A stretch of 64,000 bases of DNA from NCBI RefSeq assembly GCF_963662255.1, contig NC_085047.1, forward strand, positions 58,278,006 to 58,342,005. The letters are read 5' to 3'. The notes under the pieces were generated by a model, which saw only the letters and a list, made by a program, of their open reading frames with translations, made no database searches and was not told the DNA's origin. Source of the stretch: Cinclus cinclus (lineage: Eukaryota; Chordata; Aves; Passeriformes; Cinclidae). Positions 27,166-38,331 of this stretch are shown here, in pieces. How positions within the stretch are numbered: position 1 is the stretch's first letter; the number at the start of each line of letters is the position of its first letter. Position numbers and translations under genes: made by a program.

Positions 27166-27344
27166 AGAAAAAGAAAAAGAAAAAGAAAAAGAAAAAGAAA
27201 AAGAAAAAGAAAAAGAAAAAGAAAAAAAAGAAAAAGAAAAAGAAAAAGAAAAAGAAAAAGAAAAAGAAAAAGAAAAAGAAAAAGAAAAAGAAAAAGAAAA
27301 AGAAAAAGAAAAAGAAAAAGAAAAAGAAAAAGAAAAAAGAAGAG
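27166..27344 (+). repeat. (GAAAAA)n microsatellite, 179-bp pure purine tract
   Basis: About 28 hexanucleotide units of GAAAAA on the plus strand, regular except for one unit carrying eight A (27222-27229) and one of six A near the right end. The strand has no pyrimidine from 27166 to 27344. Because both the unit and the extra three A are multiples of three, every frame across it stays open, producing Lys/Arg, Leu/Phe, Ser/Phe and poly-Phe runs of 64-164 codons. These are not genes. Purine-rich sequence continues more loosely to about 27390. Confidence 0.97.
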
Positions 27345-28548
27345 TGGATGAGGGAGGGAAGGAGGACTTGGAGAAAGGGAAAAAGGACACAGATCGACCT
27401 GCATCTCCTATGCTGCAGTAACACAGCCTCACTGGACATGAGGGATCACAACAACTCCATGAGATCCCCACTGGCACCCTTCCCAATCACACCCATTGCA
27501 TGCAATCTTCCTGTGTCTCCTTCCCTCAAAGCTCTTCTTTCATTGTCTATCCTTTCTCTCCATCTTCCACTCAGCTTTTCAGCCATCTTGAGACTGACTG
27601 TGCTGAAGCCAAAAGGCTGAGATGTCAGGAGCCATCCACAACTAACTGTCCAGACTGGGAAAAAAATCTGTAAAAAGGAGAGAAAGAGAGAGCTGACCAG
27701 GCCACACAGTTAACTGGGGAAGGGAGCCAGCAACCAGAGTGATAGCTGTTGTGGCTGACCTGTCAGCCCAAGGCATCCATCTGTGACTGACCATCTGCCT
27801 TGGATCCTGCAAGCATCAACAAAACGCCATATTTTTCTCCTAGCTATGCTATCCTTTCTCTCCTCCTTCCTCCTATTCCTTCCATGCCTGGCCACAAACA
27901 GGGAATGCATAATTTCAGAGCAGAACAGAAGTAACCGCTGCCTTCCATTTGCCAGGACATCCATACGTCAGTGTCAGAGCTGTGCAGGTTTCCTTCAACA
28001 GCTAATCTCCTTTCCCACAGGATATTAAAGTGCAGGGAAGCACCAGCTACTTATAACATCATCTACCAAGGCAGGTTATCAGGACATGACAGGACATAGG
28101 ACACATCAGATGAGACATAACAGAAAAGGCACTCAATGGAAAGGTGAAGTTTACTTTAAAAACAAAAAGAGCTGCTCTTTTTTTAGCTTTGCATTACTGA
28201 ATCCTTGCATTTTAAATTGTGCTGCATTACTTTGTCTGGAAATAGGGGCAGTGTGAACATAGGAGTCACTGCTGATGACGGTTTCATTTTGAGCAGGAAG
28301 ATAAATAAAATATAAAAGTTAAAGGAGGCTGGAAAGACAGAGACAAAGCAGAGTCCATTTAAAGCAAGGTGATGCTAAACATTTACAGCCCAGTGTGTAT
28401 TCAAAGCTTCTTGTGGAACTTATCAAATACTGCCCAATGAGAAAGACTTTGATGGGCATTTTACCCCTATTTCTTTGTTAGTGAAACTGTTTCTAATGAC
28501 TACAGCAATGCACATTGCTCCTTAATGCACAAAGCCTGCTGTGTTTGC

Positions 28549-28571
28549 CTACCAGCTTCCCAAGCTGGTAG
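28549..28571. repeat. Perfect 10-bp inverted repeat with CCC loop
   Basis: Arms CTACCAGCTT (28549-28558) and AAGCTGGTAG (28562-28571) are exact reverse complements separated by three C. The stem does not extend beyond ten pairs, so it is too short for a microRNA precursor. It could form a small DNA or RNA hairpin. Confidence 0.8.
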
Positions 28572-31055
28572 CATTAAATTCACAGCCCTGTGTTCTGAGA
28601 TACTCTCCAGAATGAAAGACTTCATATATAAAACAAACCCTACTATGCTCTGACTCACTCTTGTTTTTCCACAGGAGATAGCATTAATATTAAATTCAAT
28701 TTCTCCTTGGGAACGGTATCATTTCCATTCTGTTGACAAATATCTCAGCAACACAGGGATAGAGGAAAAGGAAAACTGATCTAAGTGCTCTGCACAGCCT
28801 CAGCCATGTCACTGCTGTTCCTTTCAGATGATCCCATCTTTGCTGTTTTGCAATGCATCCACCTGCTCTGATTCTCACTATGAAACCCCTGCCCAGCCTT
28901 CAAAGTCTGTCCCTGCATGGATGCATAGGGATGTAGAGAGCTGGAATGCCCATGAGTAGCATCATGCATCCTAACATCTGGCAGAGAACATGTCCCTGCT
29001 ATGCAAACCAGACAGCAAACAGTTATCTTTTATAGGCAGAAATAACAGATCCAGGAAAATCCTCTGAAATTGTTTTGTGACTCAAACAAGCCAGTTTCAA
29101 CTGTGCTAATAAGGCAGAGGCGGAACATTTAATTTAAGTCCCAATGAAGTGGAATTACAGTGTCCCACTGACTTTCATCAGGGGGTTGTGAAGTCTGTTG
29201 AAAATCTTGAAAATCTAAAAATCTTGTTTTTTAATGGGATGCCTGAATGCCTGTAATTTTCTGCACCACTTTAGCACAAGCATAGTACCAAGTTAGTGAG
29301 TGAAACCATAACATTCCAGTAAGAACTGTAAGATAATAATAGAACACAAATTTTAATTCACAATCTGAAACTCTACTGCTGAAAATTAATTGTGCTGGGT
29401 CAGGAGAAAGACACATGCAGCATGGCTTATGCATCTCCATGAATATTTGGAATATGGATGTTCACAAAGAGCTCACAAGCCAAAGATTATTTGTCGGAAG
29501 TGTGCAGTGAATAGTACCAGGTACTGGATGCATTTGGGATGATCACAATTCATAATTCTAGGAAGAAAAACAAAAAGAGGTGATGAAATATATCAGCATG
29601 GTAGCTGCAGTGGGGAGGCTGCTGTTCAGCAAATGGCTAGCACTCAGAAATGATGTCCTTTACAAAAATTTTGTGGTGAGACTGAAGAGCGGGTAGAAAA
29701 CACTGGTCACTTGCTTTCCCTTGTTCTCCAGAATTAAAACAATAATCCTCATCCACTGATGTTCATCACAAAAGACAGAACACATCTTGCACTGTATTAC
29801 TTGGAAAAGAAAGCAGCTTTTTGAAGCCAAGTGTAGTTTCGCAGACAGTAAATCAGGCAGCTTATCTAGGAGTATCTAGATGTGATTTTAGATCTCATCT
29901 CCTGTGCTTTCTGTAAGAGGCATCTACCATAATTATGGACATGCCCTAGAATGGACTGCCCCCAAAACTGCTGGACGTTTAGATCTCAATGACTGCTGAG
30001 CAAGCTCTTGAAAATCACCCACACTGCACTTAGGGAAGATCTGGATTCCCATCTGTGGTCTGTAAAAAGTATGTCGTCAACAAAGCATATCCCATCTACA
30101 ATTAAGAGTCACAAGTAATTTTAAGGAAAAGATTTCTCTGGGCCTAGTGGTGTATTTGTAGTCTGGGTTTGCATAGAGGAAGGATGGAGGCAATTTCAGC
30201 CTCTTTACTAAATATTTGGATTTTAAATAAGTGCATCCGTGCAAATGTGCACTGTACATGAGTGTTATTTTAAAGGATCGTGGAATTTATTTGCTGTACA
30301 CAAGGATGTTTGAACAGGATTAAAAATGGGTAGAGCCTATGTAAATTTAATAGAGCTTGAAAAGCTCCTCAGTTCTGTCCTATAACATTGTTTTACTAGC
30401 AGACCTCAATATTGGCATTACGTGAAAATCCTCTTCCAAAGGGACAGTTTATGCAAAATCTTTGTTAGGTGTTGCCCTGCAGCTGACACAGTGATAAGCG
30501 GGCACCTCTCCACACCACAGCACACACACATAATTACAGAAATTAAATCCCCATATGCACATCTGCTAGCTGCACAGAAGGGCTTTACAGTGCTGACTGA
30601 AACAGTGGGCTGTGTCCCACACTGCTTCCCATTCTGAGACAGGCATTTGGCCTCCAGACCCCTGTGATTTCACAATGAATTCTTCAGTTTAAAGACCCGA
30701 TGCACCAAGACACTTGAAGCAATGTAAAAAACGTGTTGGGAAGACCAGATCCCACCCATTTCAGTAAAAATCTTTGTACAACAAATTTCAATTATAATAT
30801 TGGAAGTGAGTTTATTTTCAGGGGAAAAGAACCATGCTGGTAAAAGCTGGCATAATATAAACACCTCAAGGACCAGGATTTTTCTCCCTGCACAAAAAGG
30901 ATGAAGAAATAAATGTGAAGAAGAGCACACATCCACAAAACTGACATCTATCTCCTTTTTACCTTATCCTTCCTTAGGTCCCTCTCAGTTTATTAGTTAG
31001 ATGGTGGATTTTAACAATCTTTGCATATTTTTAATATCTCCACATAGCTGTTACC

Positions 31056-31130
31056 CACATGTGTATGTGAGTGCATATACGTACATGTATACAGACACAA
31101 ATGTATATGTAAGAACACATGTATACATTG
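31056..31130. repeat. Degenerate CA/TG, alternating purine-pyrimidine tract
   Basis: Mostly alternating purines and pyrimidines with the small palindromes ACATGT, TACGTA and GTATAC repeated. It resembles a decayed (CA)n microsatellite. Confidence 0.5.
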
Positions 31131-34100
31131 CTGCAACTTTGTTTTATAGAAGCATCACTTTTATTCATGTCTGCTCCTTACGCCTTCTCTCTCTTTACTC
31201 ATATGGATTAAAGTTTTCCGCATAAGAGATGTGATTTCAACATCTTTTACTGAAGTGTCAATCTACAGCTACCATATTGGTTGAATTCAGATCAGTCTGT
31301 GGGCTTCTCATGACACAGTGAGGAACAGATATGGGCAAACTGAGTCTGTTTTTGCCTCCATTGCCAGCACAAACCCATGTTTCTGTTACTAAGACAGAAG
31401 ACCTGAGGAGATTTTCCAAATGTAAAAGCAATTTAATGTTATCTTGACCTTTTCAGAAAAGTACTGAGGGTAGAGCAGACTTCAGAGACACTCTGTGTGT
31501 GACCTTGTCCCAGCACAAGATTCCCTCTTACAAAGCTCTTCAAACTGTCATCAGGTCCTATGATTTATCTGTCTAAACGAGATCCTGTGGTTTATCTGAC
31601 ACTCCCTCTCCAACCCAGAAGCCAAGCAATTTCCATGGCAAGGACTCCCTGCATGAATAAACATTCCCTTGAGGGTCACAGGGGATGCAAAGAGAAGGTG
31701 GAGACTTCTGTGCCTTGTTGAAGTTGTGTATGAGGAGAAACGCAGGGCAGCCAACCAAGTCAGAGCCAATTGTGAAATCAGCTTATTTGGACTAGCCTTT
31801 GATGGCACAATGCTGTGTCAGGGTGGAGAAACCATGACCTCTGTGTTGCACCCTGGTCTCTCCAGGAGAAGAAAGATTATGGAACACACTGGCAGAGCCA
31901 TGGGCAGGCCCACCCGTAGCCAGCCCCACCACTTGGGATGGCCTGAGATCCCAAGGAATTCACAGACAAATGAAGTTGCAATATTGTGAATCTCCTTTTA
32001 GGAAGCAGAAAAGAGGGAACGGGAGCAGGAAAATGTTTATTGTACTTTCCTCCACTTCTTTTTCTGGTCTTGTGTCGAGCACATCTGGCCAAAGAGAGGG
32101 GAAATGTGGTTTCCACAAGATCAGACTTTGAATGGATACAGGCAGTTTCTAAGGAGACCTTCTCTATAATTGTAGAGGAAATTACAAGCTGAATCATCTG
32201 TGGTTTGGGAGAGAAATCAATGATATTTTGTAAGTCGAACCCAACTGTGATGTCTCTTACCAATAAGGAAACTGGAAAGAAATCAATTCCAAGAACTTTC
32301 AACAAAAATCCATCTTAATTCAGGTCTGACAGACCAGTTTTGTTCTCCTTCCCTAAAGCAACAACATGCATCAGCCCGAAATCCCCAATACTGTTACAGA
32401 GACAAGCCTCTCTCAGCAGAGACAGAATAATGCACCACACTCCAGTGCTGACAAACCGCTTGACACCAAGTCTTGGGAATGCACAAAGGACTGTACACCT
32501 TTCAGGCTTGGCCTGCCAAAACTGCCAGCATGTCTCCAGAAGGCAGATCCAAAGCAGAATCCATCACTTGTGATGCATTGCACTACACAGAGATGGATTG
32601 CTGAAGCAAACTGCACCCACTGGACCCTGTAATGACAGCAGCAAACTAATTTTACTTATAATTCTACATAAATGGCATCTGACTCTTAAATGATTGCTCT
32701 TCATATGCTGATGCTTTGCACAATTTAACTTTTTTTCTATAAGAAAGGAAAAAGTGAGATCCTGAATATCTACTAGTATTTGTCCTTCATTTTTTACTTT
32801 GACTTTATTATATATCCTTGTGAAATGCAGAACTCACTTTAATCATAAGAGATAACAGGGAGACAATACTCTATTTTCTGCTAGGATGAGTGAGACTTTG
32901 CTTTCGTGTTTATTCTACTTTCTGCTTTCCTGGTGTTGAGAACTCTGCAGTAAAAAAAATCGCAATGCTTGGTTTTTCATCTTTGGCAGACTTAATCCTG
33001 TACACGGTGTAATTTCTAACCCAACTCATCAGGACCCTGCCACAAAACAGAATGACAAAATATGTGCCAGAAAGACTGGGTTAGTTACAAAGGTTACTGC
33101 TGCTTACTCAAAAGAGAATAATATGAACACAGGCTGAAGCATGGGCTTCTTCAAAACTTATTTTTTTTCATAATTTATTCTCTAATTAATGTAGTTGCTT
33201 TTCTTGTAGCTGTCTCTTTTTTCCCTTCTTTTCTGTTTCTCTTTTTTTGTATTAGTGTTGGCCAAAAGGTCTTGATATTAAGCTCAAAGCTGCTGGTGAG
33301 GTTAGTTGCACTCTGGACAGCCACAGGACACACTGAGGTGCTAAGGAACCAACTCCTGTCTGGAGCTTCAAACTTCTGGAACATTCATTACCTTCTCACA
33401 TCAGCCTCATATGTCAAGGGGTTTGAGCATGGGGTCTGTCTTCCTCATGCAGTAAAATAGGGCACATATAATGCATCAGTGAAGGGAAGACAAGGAGGTT
33501 CCTGGGGATCCTTTACTGTAACGGGACACAAAAACAATGGGTTATAGTTGAGGGGTTTCTCCCTTCGCTTCCCACATGACACACAACACGATGCCTACCA
33601 GCTACCTGCCTACAGCCTTTCTCTGTGATTTATCAATCCCCTTGTGAACAGTGAACCATTTTTCATCTCAGATGGCATCAGATGAGCCCTGTAACTTGAA
33701 ACCCTGTACCAAAACTACTTGCTTTGTCTTTCAGAAGCCAAACACAAATGCTTCCATAAATGTTTGTCTTGGGGTGTCATAGCTTTCTTGAGCCATGTCT
33801 GCAATAGGGTATGACATTTAAATCCCTCAGGATGGTGAAGAGTTCTCCTCTGAGCCTAAACATCAATATGATGCATGCTCTTGCTTCAATGCATGGATGA
33901 AAGAGTATCCTTCCTTACCAAATGCAAAAACAGACTCCTGAGGACTTAATTTGTTTGGAGAGAGTCAGAGGGGAGAACTGTTCCTCTTTATTACATTCCC
34001 AAGCCACATGGGGACATACAGAAGAAGCATGTAAGAACATCCTTTCCAGACAAGTTCTTCTCATCTCTCCATTCCTGCTCACCTGTCTTCTTATATTTCT

Positions 34101-34744
34101 TTTCACTGTAACCTTCATTTTGCCCAAATTAACCTGCCAACAAGGTGATGAGACCTAGGCTGTGTTGTTGAGCAGGGCTCTCAAATGACAGCAACTTCTT
34201 CCTATGTTCCCTCAATGCCTTCATTACACTGGGTACATGATGCCCTGGATATATCTCCTCCACTGGCTGTGCAGGAAACCCATGTAATTACTGCAGGCTC
34301 AATTTACAATCCCAGAATACATGCTAGGATCCCAATGCTCAGGATTTTGCTCTTTTTTTAATTTTTTCTTTGAGGAACAGAAGGAAAACCAGTTCTGGAT
34401 GGGGGGAACTTTCCAAAAGGCAAGCGTTTCCTGACTAGAAATGCAAACATCAGCTGAAAGAACTTTATGTTTCAACTGATTAAAAAAATCTAGTACAAAA
34501 AAGTGCTTTTTTTTCCCCAAAGGGAATAGTTTGCCTCTGTAAACATGGAAATTCTTTTCAGCCTCAGCAAAACTAAGGAGTTATTAAAAATTGCGAGTTT
34601 TAATCTTTCTGTGGTTTTGTGGGTTGAAAATGGGGGAAGATAGGAGTTTTAGGGGGGGGAAGATGAAGTGGTGAACTCTGATCAACAACAACTGATTTAT
34701 ATAAAGGAAAGTTGAGGAAAAAAATTCAAAGGAGAAGTTGAATG

Positions 34745-34749
34745 GTGGG
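34745..34749. repeat. Left target-site duplication GTGGG
   Basis: Directly abuts the TG end of the LTR and matches the five bases after its CA end. Confidence 0.85.
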
Positions 34750-35413
34750 TGTCCTGGGGTGACTTTATGAAGCTTGTATCCCCCAGTTTTCTGTTCTGTT
34801 GGTGTTGAGTATTGAATTCTGGAGTTTTAAGGCTGGTTCCAGGAGTGAAGGGGGAGAGAAGAGGTGCAGAGTTTGTTATCAGAGACTGCACTTGCTTCCC
34901 CAGATCCATCACACGGACAGGGTTGTCTGCAGTGGACAGCAGGAGAGAGCTCTCCTTTTTGCTCTTGGTTGAATTTTCTGGCTAACTGAAGCAAAAAAGC
35001 TCCCTGGACTGTGAATTTTTTCCTTTTTCTTAGAATTGTTCAAACCTGCTCTGGACTGAAAACCAAAAAAACCACCAGGAGCTTGCACCTGTGTCCCACC
35101 AGGCCTGTCCTGGGATGTGACATTTCCCAGCTCTGGAGGGGCTGAGAACATCCTGAGTGAGCTGGGCTGCAACCCATGGAAGGGACTCTGCTGGATTTGT
35201 CATCTCTTCGGAGCAGCGAGAACTTTTGCTGTTTAGTATTTTTCATTTTTGTGCTGAAAAGTGTTTTACCTGTTAAATAAACCGGATTTTTCCACTTCTC
35301 TCCAAAAGAATATTTCCCCGAACCAGTTAAGAGAAAAACTGCTTGAATCTGTTTCCTAAAAAAAGAAAAAAAAAAATTAAATTTTCTCCCTAAATTTACC
35401 CTAAACCAGAACA
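34750..35413 (+). mobile_element. Solo LTR of an ERVL-like endogenous retrovirus, 664 bp
   Basis: A complete long terminal repeat left after recombination between the two LTRs of a provirus. It begins TGTCCTGGGG and ends CCAGAACA, keeping the TG...CA ends needed by integrase. It is bounded by a perfect 5-bp direct repeat GTGGG at 34745-34749 and 35414-35418, the target-site duplication. Five base pairs fits class III/ERVL-type avian elements (ERVK-like normally six, ERV1-like four). AATAAA at 35276-35281 is the likely polyadenylation signal and sets plus orientation. The sequence resembles ERVL LTRs I recall from songbirds. No gag, pol or env remains on either side. An A-rich expansion near 35359-35380 looks like a local change. 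The open frames crossing it (34697-35246, minus) are not genes. Confidence 0.92.
35276..35281 (+). terminator. LTR polyadenylation signal AATAAA
   Basis: Canonical AATAAA 138 bp before the 3' end of the LTR, in the position expected for the R region of a retroviral LTR. It may still provide a cryptic polyadenylation site to plus-strand transcripts crossing the locus. Confidence 0.6.
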
Positions 35414-35418
35414 GTGGG
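35414..35418. repeat. Right target-site duplication GTGGG
   Basis: Immediately follows the CA end of the LTR; identical to the five bases before its TG start. Confidence 0.85.
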
Positions 35419-35684
35419 TAATAAGTTCTCTACTTAATCTCTGGTAGAATGTCAGACCACTTAGTGTTGTAAAAAGCTGTATTAATATTTTCTTCAAGAC
35501 TCTTTTAATGAATTTGTTCAGCACGTTTTCCTACTTTCAGATATTCCAGCCAATGAATCTGCTGGAGATACTACCAAGATGGTGAATTTAGAATTAACAT
35601 TGCAGAATAAAAAAAGCAAGTGAATTCCAGATTTGTAAATACGTGCTGGAAGTAGAAACTTGGTTCTTTATATTTTACCTGTTT

Positions 35685-35708
35685 TACAGGTCACAAAAAT
35701 GACCTGTA
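35685..35708. promoter_or_regulatory. Inverted AGGTCA pair, spacer 6
   Basis: Nine-base arms TACAGGTCA and TGACCTGTA are exact reverse complements around CAAAAA. Each arm contains AGGTCA, the nuclear-receptor half-site. A spacer of six is not the classic estrogen (spacer 3) or thyroid palindrome (spacer 0) arrangement, so function is speculative. Confidence 0.25.
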
Positions 35709-36819
35709 TGTCCATCCTGAAAGTCCCAAATTCTGAATGTCACTTACCTGAAATGAATGACTCAGGAATCCTACAGCCTATTCTGAATAATAAATATATT
35801 CAAGAAAATTACAACTTATTGGAGGACAATTCACAAAGAGAGGATAAGAATAAATTAATCTAATATGGAATTAAAAATGAATTATTCATACAATGCTACA
35901 GGACAATTATATCCTCACAAGTAATAACTGTATTGACATCCATGTGGAAGAGGGCCCCCATCTGGTCCTTCTTCCATCCCATCAAATATGAACACACCAA
36001 ACTGTTTTCAGAAATTAATAGCAAATTGTGGTTTCTGTGTAAGATTCGGGATTGATTCCTTGGCCTGCAGGGGTCATTTTTCATAAAACGGATTGATGAA
36101 TCTCTGACAATCTTCATCCAGAGGCCTCTGTTATTCCTTTTCAGATCTGTTGAAGGACTACTTAACATAAAACTGTTTTGTGTAAAAATTTGCCTGACCC
36201 TTAATACTCGAGTTAAGAAAAATCTGGGATAATTTATGGTTCACATAATTTACCTTGTTCTTGAACCTCTGCTATACCTGTGGGAAAAGTATTTCCAGGA
36301 TTAGACAGAGAAAACATCACCTCATTGAAAAGTTACCCAAAGCTGCAATGTACATACCATGGAAGAGAAATTAAAGGAGACTGGATTTCCAGAGATTAAG
36401 CTGAGACTGAGTGATTTCATGTCAGGAGTGAGAGAGTTCCCTTTTCACATCTTCTTGTTTTCCTTTCTGGTCTCTCTTCATCTTTAGTTCCAGGCAGGGG
36501 TGAATGGGACCAATCTCCCCTGCAGCAAGTGGCTACCACTCATCTGTGTTCACAAACCAAAACTGATGCACCCTCAACCTGTCACTGAACCACTGATGAA
36601 ACCTGACTGGCTGCTGCAGGTCTTGGAATAGAGTCCAGCTGCAATTCATTAGTGCAGAAAAATTCCTTGCTTGGAAAAATCAGGAGCTTATAGTAAAAAA
36701 AGCAGAGTTGTTACAGTGTGACACTTTTCTGTTCCGCCTGCATTATTGTGGCAATATTCTTGTGGACTATGTTTAAAATGATGCTATAAAAATAAATTCT
36801 GATTAGATGTGAATGCTTG

Positions 36820-37060
36820 ATGAAATCAGCATACAATTTAGTTTTTCCACAGGGTGTTCAAGAATATTCATAAGAGCTCTTTAATTATTAAATAATTACA
36901 AATCACTCATTAAAACATTATTCATTTTGCCACATAATCATGCCAAGTCATATATTTCAAACCCTAGAATTTTTCTTTTCTTAGTGCCAGACAGATCCAA
37001 GCAAAGTTAATTGAATGTTTTTAATATTTATGTAGTTAAATGGCTAATTCACTGAACTGC
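36820..37060. promoter_or_regulatory. AT-rich block with paired TAATTA palindrome
   Basis: A 17-bp perfect palindrome (36882-36898, arms TAATTATT/AATAATTA around one A) contains two TAATTA homeodomain sites. Around it lie further ATTA, TTAAT and CATAATCATG words and no simple repeat or transposon. This is the appearance of many vertebrate developmental enhancers, but that is inference from composition only. Confidence 0.25.
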
Positions 37061-38229
37061 AGTAGAGTCATAAGATGAGGCCCAAATCACAGAGAGAGCT
37101 TATGAGTGTTTCATGGGCTCAGCAGGCAGTGCAACATTTGGTGAAATGCATAGGATGACACTGTGTTACATTGAAAAAATACCCTTGCTACCACATTAGG
37201 CTTGTCCAAGGTCTCCATAGGACCCACAAGGTAACATTTTCACTTTGCTTTCCTTAGGTCAAAGTACCCCTATTGCTTTTGACTTTCTCTCACTATCCAA
37301 GAAGTTAAATGGAAAATCTTGGGTGAGGAATGCTTGCTTGACTCCTCCAGATGATGACAAAACACCTCATCAGTTAGGAGGGATGAGGACACTAGCAACA
37401 AGTTAGTTAGCATTTCATCCATCCCATCACCCAGCATGACCTCAGAGACTGATTACACCACTATCAAGAGGAGCTGCCTTTTTCACCAAAGCATTTTATG
37501 TGAGGTAGATGTCAAGTTTCTCCTTTCATGAGTAAACTGAGTTTATGAGTGAGCCAAAAACAGGAATGGTTCAAGGGCTGCATGAGGATCAGACTCACCT
37601 GCTGTTAACAGCATGAACACCTGGTGTGAGCAGCACACCTTTTCCCATCCCAAAGTCTCCTGAGGGGTGGTCCTGCCCAGGAGACCTGCCAAGGAGCAGA
37701 CAGCACCAGACAAAAGGTCACTCCAGAGACTCATTCTCCTGAGCACTGGAATAACTGTCTTCACTCAGGATCAATGACTTCCACTGTAATTATCTCAAGG
37801 ACCACTAACCATAACAAGATGAAATTATGTTTTTTACAAAACATCATGTTTTCCTGTCTGGCTATTATTCCAGTATTTTAACAGTGTCCACAGGGGTTTG
37901 TTCAGGGTCACAAGGGGAGATGTTGGCAGAACTGGGGACAAAGCTGAGGAAAATCTCATTCTCATTCTTTCTATCCACCAAGGAATGCAGTTTCCCAAAT
38001 CAAAGTGACAGGATGAGTTCAAAGGAAAAGCAGCAAACTCACCAGTTAATCCATGCATTATTTCTACAAATGATACTATATCATACTGACAGAGATGAGG
38101 CCCACTCCTTGACCTTATTTTTGGCAGAATTGTTTTCTCAGGAGAGAAAAAAAACATTCTGCATCCTTGAAGTAGAGTTATGAAGAGCCTTATTAGTAAT
38201 TGAATATAGTTTCTTTTCTTCCCCAGCAG

Positions 38230-38331
38230 GCTATTGAAGATTCAATATCTGCAGAAATAGCCATGGAGAGGCCAACAAAATATCCATCTGCTTGCAAAGT
38301 CACAACACAGCGGGGCTATCAGCTCCCTACA
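38230..38331 (+). other. Candidate exon, 102 bp, unrecognised product
   Basis: A good acceptor (pyrimidine run 'tttcttttcttccccagcag', or three bases earlier at the first CAG) precedes 102 bp with one open frame of 34 codons, then the donor ACA|GTAAGA. The other two frames have stops, and the open frame meets TAA just after the donor, which fits an exon boundary. Length is a multiple of three. The residues include AEIAMERPTKYP and TTQRGYQLPT; no family is recognised. No partner exons found nearby on this strand. May be a chance pairing. Confidence 0.22.

Larger units (their letters stand above)
27345..34749. other. Long non-coding stretch
   Basis: About 7.4 kb without a recognised gene or repeat family. 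It contains the 10-bp hairpin at 28549-28571 and an alternating purine-pyrimidine segment at 31056-31130. A slightly GC-richer block lies at 31600-32630. There a minus-strand frame of 142 codons (31877-32305) and plus-strand frames of 68-106 codons overlap. None has an identifiable domain, and their overlap on both strands argues against all of them. Confidence 0.5.
35419..38229. other. AT-rich non-coding stretch
   Basis: No gene recognised. It holds a 9-bp-arm inverted repeat at 35685-35708 and an AT-rich block with homeodomain-type palindrome near 36.9 kb. The 118- and 107-codon frames at 37827-38183 lie on opposite strands of the same DNA and show no domain. Confidence 0.55.

Noticed and set aside
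26910..27486. Long Leu/Phe-, Ser/Phe- and Lys/Arg-repeat open frames on both strands
   Set aside because: They are translations of the (GAAAAA)n microsatellite, open in every frame because the unit length is a multiple of three.
31877..32305. 142-codon minus-strand frame with opposing plus-strand frames
   Set aside because: No domain recognised, frames oppose each other, and the length is within chance for the window.
34697..35246. Minus-strand open frames of 68-87 codons
   Set aside because: They overlap and run antisense to the solo LTR.
35743..35793. Minus-strand CAG|GTAAGTG donor with an acceptor 35 bases upstream
   Set aside because: Although both splice sites look good, a 35-base exon with no partner exons cannot be supported.
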